The notes under the pieces were generated by a model that did not search any database, was not told the origin of the DNA, and worked only from the letters and a program-made list of their open reading frames with translations. From Isochrysis galbana (taxonomy: Eukaryota > Haptophyta > Isochrysidales > Isochrysidaceae), in NCBI GenBank assembly GCA_018136815.1, contig CM030933.1:806001-870000 (forward strand): 64,000 nt of DNA, in the 5' to 3' direction. Positions 20,425-30,452 of the stretch are shown one piece after another. The translations under genes and the position numbers were made by a program. Within the stretch, counting starts at the first letter, position 1; each line of letters starts with the position of its first letter.

Positions 20425-22605
20425 TCATTCGCCGCCGGGGAAGTGAATATAAGTGTCGTTGTTTCTAAGATATTGTTCGCACTCCTCGCTACGGTAGGGC
20501 AATGTTGCGTCGAAGTCGGTAAACACGTTATGTATGGTGTTGCAATCTAGCTTGTGCCATAGCTTCGCCCACGTGGGGTTCATTTTGGGTCCCGGGTGTG
20601 TCGGGCTGCCCCATATGGGTTGCGATAGTACGCCTTCTCTACTCGTTCCGAGGGATGTTAGCTTGAGTGTGCGAATATTATTCAGCGCTCGCTTCCAAAA
20701 CTCCGGGAGTTTGCTTGGGCCCGTTGTCCCATCGGTTAGCTTGCTCGTGGGTATCGTCGAGAGCACTGCTGCTCTCCCTATGTTTGTGCGGCAGAACCAT
20801 GCATCGAGCACTTGCTTCCATTGCGCCTGGCGGGCGTCCATGTAATTTAGGATCCACTTGGATTGTAGCGCTTTGACGTGGTTGTCCCAGTCCAGAAGGC
20901 CCAGTCCTAGTTGGGGGTCCTTCTCCGAAGCGCCTTTTAGCGGGATGTCCGGGTGTTTTATCCATTGTAGTCTTCGCCCGGTACGCGTGTTCGTCCACAA
21001 TATTCTGTCTACTGATCTCTTAACCGCCGCGTGGAACGACCTCGGGGCGGCCGTGCGCTTGCGTTCCTCGCGCTCGAGTCGCGCGGCTTTTTCTTCCTCG
21101 CACACGCAAATGCGCAAGGGGGGATGGAACGCCATGGCGTAGCCTTTGTTGTATCCTTTGCAGCCCTTAGGCCCCGCGTGGATGCTCAGGTTCTTTATGT
21201 CGCCGCCAAGCTCGCGGCAGTTGCGGACGGAGTACTCGATGGGGAAGGGAGCCCCGTTGACGGTGAGCATGATTTTGCGCGGAAAGTCGAAAGAAGCGAA
21301 CGTTCCGTGTTTCGGAGCAACGTACAGATGGTAGACTTCCTTCTTACCCTGTGTTACAAGGATCCCCTCTTTGGTGAGGATCTTGGTGCGCTCTTGGTTG
21401 CCTTGGAGAAAGAAGAAGCCTTGGTTTTCGACCGCTTTGGCGAGCGAGCTGATTGTTATGTAGTTCTTCAGCTCAAACTTGTAGTTGCGCACCACTAGGT
21501 GCGCTGAGGCGTCTTTAAACGCGCTGGCCAATGCCTTGTTGGATGCCCGCGGGATTTCTTTGAATTTTTCGTCGAGTGTTTGATACTTGACCGCGATCGG
21601 GCAGGGGATACCCGCCTTGCGAAAGTCCGCCACATCTTTGTATTCTTCGCGGAATTGATTGGCGCAATCCGCCGTGACGAGAATCTCCCAAGGGCCGGAG
21701 GCGCTCTTGGATAGAAATTCGGGCTCGAGGTCTACGCCCTCCAGCTTGTTTAGGTGCGCGACGATCGCGCCGAGGACCTCTTCGTCTTTGGCCTTGTGCC
21801 CCTTCTCGTATGCCGTAAAGGTGATAATGATCTTGTGGGAGTCCGGGAATTCGGCCTCCCCCTCGGGTTCGGGCTCTAAGTCTTCGTCAAGGAGGGCCAC
21901 CTGTGTGACCAAGGCGGAGGGTGGGGTTAGCTTTGAATAGGTTTTCATCTCTCGGGCGTCCATATGGCTCGATGTTTCCGCTATGTTGTCTCCCCCTACC
22001 GAGGGTTCCGTGTGGATTGTGCTTTGTGTAGGCTCTCTCTCAAGTTGGTGTTTGTTGTGGTGGGCCTCCTGGGCCTGTGTCACATGCGACGTTCGCGCGC
22101 CCGTGGCTCGCTTGTCCGTTTGGCCTTCGGGGGCGTTGGGGGGCATCCCTCCTGGTCTGCCTCCCTTTTTGCTCCTGTGCCCCTTGCTGGGGGGTCCTGT
22201 CTGCTCTTTGTTCAACCCCTTGTTGTGATGCGGCATTTCCCCATTGGGGTTCTGCTGTAGATGGTACCGGGCCGGCCCCTCGCGCCGGAGCGCGAGGGCG
22301 GTACCGCGGTTGTGTAGGGTCCCAGCCCGGAGGCCTTCCCTTTGGAAGCGTCCCACTGGTGTGGTGTGACTGGTGTGGCTGTGTGTTGTGTTGGAGGTGT
22401 GCTGTATGCTGGCTGCTGCCAGCATGGCAGCCTTGTTCGTGGCGTTCGCGGTGGTCCGCGGGCGTGGCAGGCTGGCTCCTGTGCCCACCTGGCTGGGAGG
22501 GTCGTCCTGACGCGGTCGCTTCGGCGACAGCGGGGTGTCACTCAAACCTTCGTCCATCTCGGCGAGGGCAGCGGCAGCGAGGGAGGGCGGCGGCGCGCGC
22601 TCCAT
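20425..22605 (-). pseudogene. LINE ORF1 fused in frame to ORF2 C-terminal segment
   Basis: 726 codons. Residues 1-230 are low-complexity, Pro/Ser/His-rich; about 240-510 form the ORF1 core (DSHKIIITFTAYEKGHKAKD and on), which may bind RNA. At about residue 520 (ERKRTAAPRSFH) the sequence changes to one homologous to the post-RT part of LINE copy 1: KRSVDRILWTNTRTGRRLQW, VKALQSKWILNYMDARQAQW, DAWFCRTNIGRAAVLSTIP, REGVLSQPIW. The endonuclease and reverse transcriptase are missing, yet the frame is kept across the join near 21045. The product cannot copy itself; it could persist only through enzymes of other copies. Confidence 0.8.
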
Positions 22606-22612
22606 GACCCTA

Positions 22613-22890
22613 TCAGTTTACTGATAGTTCGCGCTGATCGTAATTAACATACCCTCTATCGAAACGCCTGAATGATATGTATGCCCTTATGAACTTGCCG
22701 TATTGGTCATCATCAAGCTTATTCACGAATTTTTCGTACAGCTCATTCTCCTTGTTGTTATTCAGAGCTCGATCAATTTCGTACAGCCACGCCCCGTTGT
22801 CGGATGCCGTGCTCGTAAGGATATATTCTTGATATCGTTCGGATTTAGTACTGTTGAGTAATTTATGTCAATATCGCTAGTGCTGGACAT
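22613..22890 (-). pseudogene. frameshifted small ORF, AT-richer than its surroundings
   Basis: From ATG at 22888-22890 the frame reads MSSTSDIDINYSTVLNPNDI and then soon stops; the next frame, from about 22850, reads SERYQEYILTSTASDNGAWL, continues through DRALNNNKENELYEKF and RFDRGYVNYDQRELSVN, and ends at 22613. Both look strongly protein-like, so one frameshift probably breaks a single small gene of about 90 residues, unless a tiny intron lies there. It is rich in Asn, Asp, Tyr and Lys, unlike the Ala/Arg-rich neighbours, and might have come from an AT-rich source. Family unknown. Its stop lies 8 bp from the LINE copy 2 start codon. Confidence 0.45.
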
Positions 22891-22989
22891 GTTTAATAGT
22901 ATCGTACATATTTTTGTGTCACGCACCAACTCGAGCGGGATGCATCAGTCCTCTTGCCAAACGAGTGGGTTGGATAGCTACCCTCATGA

Positions 22990-23191
22990 TCCCCACGATC
23001 TTCCACGGTTGAACGCTTTTCCATGCGGTGGGGGTGATGGCGATTGAACGCTTTTCCACGTGTAGGCTGATGGTGATTGAACGCTTTTCCATGCGGTGGG
23101 TGATGGTGATTGAGCGCGTTCCACGTGTAGGCTGATGGTGATTGAACGCTTTTCCATGCGGTGGGTGATGGTGATTGAGCGCTTCTCGCCT
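22990..23191. repeat. minisatellite, inverted second copy
   Basis: About six units of TTGAACGCTTTTCCATGCGG / TTGAACGCTTTTCCACGTGT alternating with GATGGTGA segments, the reverse complement of the repeat at 1220-1375. It ends at 23180-23191 with CGCTTCTCGCCT, the same 12-mer that bounds the first copy. Confidence 0.7.
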
Positions 23192-23612
23192 GAGAGGAAG
23201 GCAGGAGGGAAACGGGGGCTCGCGCGAACTTTTCGTGGCAACGTTCTCCCGCGCTTCTAAAAGCAAGCATGGTTGAAGAATTCATGATTGGGACATCTAC
23301 CCAGGCCTAGGAGGGGCCCTATTTCCGATCTGGAGGCCCCCTAGGGCCCTCCCAAGGCCCATAGGGTCTCCAAATATAGCCATAAGTACTCGAGACTTTC
23401 TGAGCGTCCTCCTGGAGGACTACGGCTCTACTAGGGTTAAGATTAAACACCTCTCCCCTTTTCTCTCCTCTCTCCCGTTTCCCCTCTTTCTGTCCTCTTC
23501 CCCGCTCCCAGCTTCTCCCCCCTCCCCCGTCCCCTCCCCTCCCCTCTCCCCTCTCCCCTCCCCGCTCTTTCCTCTCTCCTCTCCCCCCAACGGCTTCGAC
23601 CGCCTCAGCCGT

Positions 23613-26458
23613 TCAGCCCGCAAACGCACGCGCGTGCTCCGCGGACGAGCCCGGCGCACTGCCGGCGGGCGCCATGCCCAGCCACAGCCTCCGCACGCGC
23701 TTTTCCCCGGCGGACGTCAGGTAGTAGTGCTTCACCTCGCGGTCGCTCTTGCCCCGCGGGTCGAGGCGGGCGCTCTTATCGAAACTCGGCTCGTCCGCAT
23801 CCACCGCGCGGGCGGTCAGCCCTATGAGCGTCGACTGGACCTGACGCGTATGCAGCTGCGCCGGCGTGAAGCCACTGCACGTCTCTGACGGCTCGCTCGG
23901 CTTGTACTTTCCCGTCTGCAGCTGCTCCACGAACACACGCACTGGCAGCGCACTCTCCTTACACGTGGCTTGGTTGTCCCACGCGACCAGGAGCAGCGCT
24001 TGCGCCAAGCCCCTTTTGCGTTGGGATGCCAAGTGCTGCTTGATCCAGTCATGGCCGAGGAGCTCACCGGGCTGTGCAGGCTCGAAATCGAGATTATTCA
24101 CCATGTGCTGTGCGTGCTGCTTCTTCGGAACGACTGGCCGGGGTCCTTGGAACCCAGAAAACTTTCCAGGGAACTGCGTTGCTAGTGTAGCGCGCATCGT
24201 CAGACTCCGACTTGCCATGCGGTCCCTCAGTTCGATGAGAAATGACGGGTAAGACCGCAACGCATCAAAGTCGTGAGGGTAGGTCAGGATGGTCACGCGG
24301 CTGAAGCCGTTGGCCCGCAACTGTTGGTATGACTCGCCTGCTGAACGGCCCGCAGCCTGTATCAACTTTTCGACGGGCATGTACGGCGCAAGCGTCAGCA
24401 CCATGTGCGTGGGGACACGCTTGCTGCTGCGGTAGGAGATGCCGCGGGCGAGCTGCGAGTAGCCAAAGACAAAGACGGGAGCCTCGGGAAACTTCTCATC
24501 GATTCGCTCCAGGATCATAGAGAACTTGCGCCCCCGTTCCTTGTTGCTGTCCTGCGGCGGATTTGGTGAGGGGCAGCGCTCAGCACACCAGCGGGTGTCG
24601 AGGCGTTTGGAGGGCCGCCGGAGGTGCGGAGCATTGGTGCGCATGTTCGCACCCATTCGCGTCCATAAGAGCGCCACTTGATCTCGGCGCCCGACACTAC
24701 GATGACGACCACGTTCCGATGTACGTCGAGTACCCGCTGCGCTTTGTCTGTCGTGTTCGCTTTAGCGTTGACTGCGGCGGTTGTGCAGTCGAGCAAGAGA
24801 GCGCGTGGTGCGCTTGCGGCCTGCGCATACACCTTCATCACTTTGGGTGAGATGTGTAAGTTGTGCTTGTTGAGTTCGCCCCTCTCCAAGAAGATGGGTT
24901 CTCCGTCGGCATCGTAGGGAGGCGCGAAGGACTCTGTGCCAATGTAGTCGTGAGTGGTTGTGGTGTACCAGATGCATTGGTGCGAGATGTCCGCCAAGCG
25001 GAGTCGCACCAGCCGGATGTAAATGGACAAGAGCGTCGCCGTCACTTCGAATTGGATCGCTGGCGGGATGGCCTTCCTCAGCCCCTCCATCGCCTTCTCG
25101 AGAGCAAGTGGGCGCTCCATTCCGTCGGGTAGGCCGGCGTCGGTGCGGTAAAAGTCATCAGCTTCGTCGACGACGAGGTTCCAACGGATCTGCCCCGCGA
25201 CGTACCAGTCAGCTTCCTTGAGGAGACCTGTGGTCTTCCTGACAGCAGCAGCAGTGTTGTTTGCGACAACGCAGGCGCGCCCCTTACGAATCGCCTCAAC
25301 CGCATGCTCGCGCGAGTGGCTTCCTTGGATGGTTGAAACATCGATGATCTCGAGGGTGTATGGGGTGGTGCCATCACCCTGTTCCATGCACTTGCGCATC
25401 TTCGCGGCGAGATCAATTCGGCCCGCAACACTTGTGGTGAATAGAACGCTGGGGATGTTGAGCTCATGGCACAAGATGATTTGGCACAATTTCATGGCTG
25501 TCTTGCGGCTCTGGCATTGGCCGCCACCCTGAAGGTCATGCGTGAACGAGGCGTGCGCAGTCAGCGCTGGGGCGATGGATTCTCGGCCGTCACCCTACGT
25601 CTTTGTGAAGGTGCGCTCACTCACCCACATACGGAAGGTGTGGCCAGTCTTCGAATTGAGGTTGTGGTAGGTCGTGAGCAAGAGGGCCTTCCAGTCGAAT
25701 CGCACGTCCTTGATCAAGTTGGGCATGCTACAAATCACTTCAATGCACTTCTCGACAACATTGACGCCGGTGACGGCGAGCTGGTGCGATGCGTTCACCT
25801 CTGCGGCGGTATCAACGTCCGACAGCGTCAATGGGCCCACGGGGTCTCTGGTGGCGTTCAACTGATGCACATCTTCAATGTCGCTGTCACTCTCCGAGGA
25901 CGAGCGACTCGATTGCTGCTGCTCAACGTGGCGAACGTCGAGTCCCGCCATACTCACGATCAATTTCAGCAGTGAGCGAACAGATTCGGGTATGCATGCT
26001 CCTGGCGGGCAGCTTTGATTCAGAACTTGAGCGCTATCTTGGAGAGAACGCAGCAGCTTCTTGTCGTCGTCGGACATTGCCCCCTTTGTGGCCCGTTGAA
26101 GCTCTACAGTGGCTGTCCGAAGCAGCTTGATCACCTCGTCCATCGTTGGCATTCCCCTCTCTAGAGCAGAACACAAGGGACTGAACGCCTTCGCGCGACG
26201 CGCTTGGTGTTGCACTTGGGCCTCACGCATATCCTCGATACAAGTACCATCTGCCGTGGCAGTGCGTGGTGCCTGCGGAGAGTTGAGCCTGCGTCGCGAA
26301 TCACGCACCAGCAGATCATCAGGTGGGTCCGACGATGGTGTGGAGCCATTCACTCCAGCGCCTCTTTGAGCTATCGACCTCTTTCTTTGATGCTGAGGTT
26401 GCGTCGCGACGGCGGCATCTGACAGCCAGAACGGCGAGTGAGTGAGCAGCCTAGCCAC
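23613..26458 (-). CDS. SF2 (DEAD-type) helicase, copy 1
   Basis: Proposed exons, in transcription order 26458-25625, 25528-24653 and 24551-23613, give 882 residues; both introns are GT-AG and phase 0. The first intron join creates motif I, GGGQCQSRKT (279-288), an unusual Walker A with Gln-Ser-Arg before the catalytic Lys-Thr. Motif II is LVVDEADDF (DEAD at 399-402), motif III TAT (441-443), motif V ARGIS (about 605-609), motif VI QAAGRSAG (about 635-642), where the usual last arginine is Gly. Residues 1-278 contain a Ser/Asp-rich stretch and match no family I know. The family resembles stand-alone SF2 helicases of large DNA viruses and mobile elements more than RNA DEAD-box proteins, but no closer assignment is safe. 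The last exon may end in another unseen intron. Upstream lies the module shared with the solenoid gene. Confidence 0.75.
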
Positions 26459-26864
26459 GTGCTTGTTCCCAAGGAGGCTATGCGCGCACCCGGATGAGCT
26501 GCCCGCTGCCTCGCGGTGTCTTCAGGCGTAGTTTGCAGCGGTGAGACCGTCGAGTCCATCGTTCCCTGCGAAGGGCAGGCAGGAGGAGAGCAGCAGGGGA
26601 CGGAGCAGCGGTCGGCTCTGCGCCGCCAGGCTCTGGGGAGGGGGCGCACGGGCAGGGGGCGAGGGCGGCGGGGAGCTCGGCGATGCGAGCAGTTCCTGAG
26701 ACGCACTTCTGAGCGCTCAGCACGTCGGCGGGCGAGGGTGCACCTGCAGGCTGGCAGCAGAGCTCCGTCGACCCCCGGGAGAGAAGGTGCACGCGATGGA
26801 GAGGGATGCTGACTGAAAGCGTGGGTGTTCCACGTGCTATGTTTAGAGATGTTCTCTTTGGGTG

Positions 26865-26869
<5 letters not shown>

Positions 26870-26931
<62 letters not shown>
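26870..26931. repeat. (CT)n microsatellite
   Basis: Uninterrupted CT dinucleotides on the plus strand (GA in the sense of the helicase gene). Copies in other units: 33698-33759, 40489-40582 and 46738-46805, with different lengths. Confidence 0.95.
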
Positions 26932-26933
<2 letters not shown>

Positions 26934-27011
26934 GGGACTCATCCGGAGGACAGACGGACCTGCGGAGCTTCCGTCCGGACCGCCGGACTCGTCGTCTAGG
27001 ATCCCTCTGCA

Positions 27012-27550
27012 GTGGGCAGTTGTCTTAGGAGCGGTGGGCAGTTGTCTTACTTAGGAGCGGTGGGCAGTTGTCTTACTTAGGAGCTTAGGAGCGGTGGGCA
27101 GTTGTCTCACTTAGGAGCTTAGGAGCGGTGGGCAGTTGTCTTACTTAGGAGCGGTGGGCAGTTGTCTTACTTAGGAGCTTAGGAGCGGTGGGCAGTTGTC
27201 ATACTTAGGAGCGGTGGGCAGTTGTCTTACTTAGGAGCTTAGGAGCGGTGGGCAGTTGTCTTACTTAGGAGCTCAGGGGCGGTGGGCAGTTGCAGTTGTC
27301 TTACTTAGGAGCGGTGGGCAGTTGTCTTACTTAGGAGTCCTATTAGGAGCGGTGGGCAGTTGTCTTACTTAGGAGCGGTAGGCAGTTGTCTTAGGAGCGG
27401 TAGGCAGTTGTCTTAGGAGCGGTAGGCAGTTGTCTTAGGAGCGGTGGGCAGTTGTCTTAGGAGCGGTGGGCAGTTGTCTTAGGAGCGGTGGGCAGTTGTC
27501 TTAGGAGCGGTGGGCAGTTGTCTTACTTAGGAGCGGTGGGCAGCTTTCTG
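27012..27550. repeat. minisatellite with GGTGGGCAG core, array 1
   Basis: About 23 copies of GGAGCGGTGGGCAGTTGTCT followed by TA and, in many units, CTTA, giving unit lengths of 22-34 bp. The 9-mer GGTGGGCAG is shared with the classic human minisatellite core (GGTGGGCAGGARG). Higher-order alternation of long and short units is visible. Confidence 0.95.
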
Positions 27551-27786
27551 AGGTAGAGGTGGGGGATATATTCAGTAGTGGGGGGAAAGAAAAACGTCGT
27601 CGGTACATCGGAGGGTCCGAATATCGTTTTCACGAGGAGGGCGAACGAAAATTTCCCCCCACCTCTTTGTCGCATTCGCGAATCGACATTCGTTAGGCTG
27701 CTCTCTTCTCTCTCATCGTTGGGCATTTATCGTTATAAGTTATAATCCTCGCACCCTCGACTTCTTGTTCTGCAGTCGCCCTGCGA

Positions 27787-28775
<989 letters not shown>

Positions 28776-30290
28776 TCTCTCTCTCTCTCTCCGTCCTCCT
28801 CTCCTCGGCCGACGGCAGGAAGATTCGTCCAAAACATTCTCCGGTCCCAAGATATCTTGTGGGGGGTCGCTCTCCGCGCTCCGCGAGAGAAAGGACGCGA
28901 TCTCGCTCCGGCTCCGGGATCGGCCATGCGCCCTCACACGCTGCCCCGCCGAGCCCTCGGTCCCTCGTCCCCCCGCGGCAGGTTCTTTCCCTCGGCGTGC
29001 CGTCCGTCGCCTCCGGCCGTTATATTATTCCTCCCCCCGCGAGGTTCTTCTCCTCCGCGCGCGGTTCGTTTCCTCCGGCCGTCGTTCGTCCCCCCCCCCC
29101 CCCCGCGCGCTGTTTCCCCCCCCCGCCCCCCGCTTCGATTCCTCTCGCGATTCCTTATTCGATGATTGCCTCCATCTCGTCCGTTCTTTTTCGCGATTCT
29201 CGCAGAGGGGGCACCGACATTTAACGTTAGTTTCGCCGCGGTTTCGGTGAAAAAAGAAAAAAAAGAAAGGAAGAACAAGAACGAATGGCACGCGCCTCGC
29301 GTCTCGCGTCTTGTTTCGTCGCCCCTTGCTCGTCGCTTGTCTAGAAAGAAGGTCTCGCCGCACATCGCCTTCTTCCTTCTTCCCCCCGCGCGAGTTTGGA
29401 TCTCTCCTCGACCCTCCGCGTTGGCTTCAGCGGACGAGTTTCACTTTTAACGATAGTTCGAACCCTTCGTTTGCGTAGTTTTGCGCTCTCTTTCCGTATT
29501 TCTTCGCGCATGACGAGCGATCGCGACCTCAGCCTTCGCTGCGCGCTCATATCTACATATTTTCTACGTATTGGGGTGAGATCCTCGCATATAAACGACA
29601 TATCGTGACGACATATTTGGGCACTTTTTTCTACATATTATGGCCTAGACCCCTACCTAGCCCCCAAGCAGGGCATTTCTTCTCACTCCCACGGTTGTGG
29701 GGGGTGGTACCAAATGCAAATGCAAGCAAACAAACGACAAACGACCTGATCCCTAATACCAAATACCACGCCCGCCCTGCCCTAATCACTGATCCCCCCC
29801 CCCCCCCCCTCTATACCTATACTGAAATGTTCTATGTTCTCACGTTCGATCACGGTTGCGTTCTTTAACCCAATGGTGGTGGTGGCAAAATGGCAGGTGC
29901 TGGCCGCTACCTACCCCTCCGACCGGCAAAGTTGAGGGGCAAAGCTGCGAAAAAGCCGAGCACCACAATAGCTGGCCCAGAAGTTGAGCTACATACACGT
30001 CAACGGGAAAAAGAAAAAAGCTCCATGTCCATGTTCAAGTACTACTATAAGATATAAGATTAGTCCCACCCTTCAACCTTGTGTTGGGTGTAGAGAGACT
30101 CGGAGCACACGCGCTTAGGCGCGCGCGAGAGGGAGACAAGTCACACGTCCCTCTCGACGGGGTACACGGGGTACCACGTCTTAGCCCCAAGACTTTGGGG
30201 CCCAGTGATAGATCGCAGCATTGTGAAGATCAGATATCTGTTTTTTCAGTCCAAACAAAATGGCTGTTCCACCTCTCCTCCCGCTTCTCC
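28776..30290. other. R1 repeat and gene-free remainder of unit 1
   Basis: 28790-29022 is R1 repeat. 29022-29160 is C-rich. The rest to 30290 has short frames in every direction with no protein-like content, and poly-C runs at 29090-29104 and 29797-29811. I see no gene. Confidence 0.6.
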
Positions 30291-30452
30291 CCTCTCCCCT
30301 TTTCTCTCCTCTCTCCCGTTTCCCCTCTTTCTGTCCTCTTCCCCGCTCCCAGCTTCTCCCCCTCCCCCGTCCCCTCCCCTCCCCTCTCCCCTCTCCCCTC
30401 CCCGCTCTTTCCTCTCTCCTCTCCCCCCAACGGCTTCGACCGCCTCAGCCGT

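Larger units (their letters stand above)
19030..22605 (-). mobile_element. rearranged non-LTR retrotransposon (LINE copy 2)
   Basis: Minus-strand element whose 3' untranslated part (19030-19330) and ORF2 C-terminal codons match LINE copy 1. It differs in two ways. ORF1 is joined in frame to the post-RT part of ORF2 (20425-22605). A block of about 1 kb with a plus-strand ORF (about 19433-20425) separates that ORF from the 3' end. ORF1 begins at the element's 5' edge; a broken unrelated ORF starts 8 bp beyond. I could not find target-site duplications. Confidence 0.75.
26561..27550 (-). promoter_or_regulatory. shared upstream module, copy 1
   Basis: Begins GTTCCCTGCGAAGGGCAGGC about 100 bp upstream of the helicase start and extends through GC-rich sequence, a (CT)n tract (26870-26931) and the minisatellite. 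The same module lies upstream of helicase copies 2 and 3 and of the solenoid gene at 46452-47386, in the same relation to the start codon. It therefore probably carries the promoter or 5' untranslated exon; no TATA box is clear. Confidence 0.6.

Noticed and set aside
22077-22607. 176-codon Cys/Trp-rich plus-strand ORF
   Set aside because: Antisense shadow of LINE ORF1.
23431-23442. CTAGGGTTAAG, telomere-like
   Set aside because: Only one motif, no tandem repeat; not an interstitial telomere.
26478-26942. 154-codon minus-strand ORF starting with Glu-Arg repeats (copies at 33306-33770 and 46436-46816)
   Set aside because: The start is translated (CT)n microsatellite, and the C-terminal part differs between copies; more likely an untranslated upstream module.
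27012-27550. Regular repeats reminiscent of a CRISPR array
   Set aside because: Units are contiguous 22-34 bp minisatellite copies without unique spacers, in a eukaryotic context with no cas genes.
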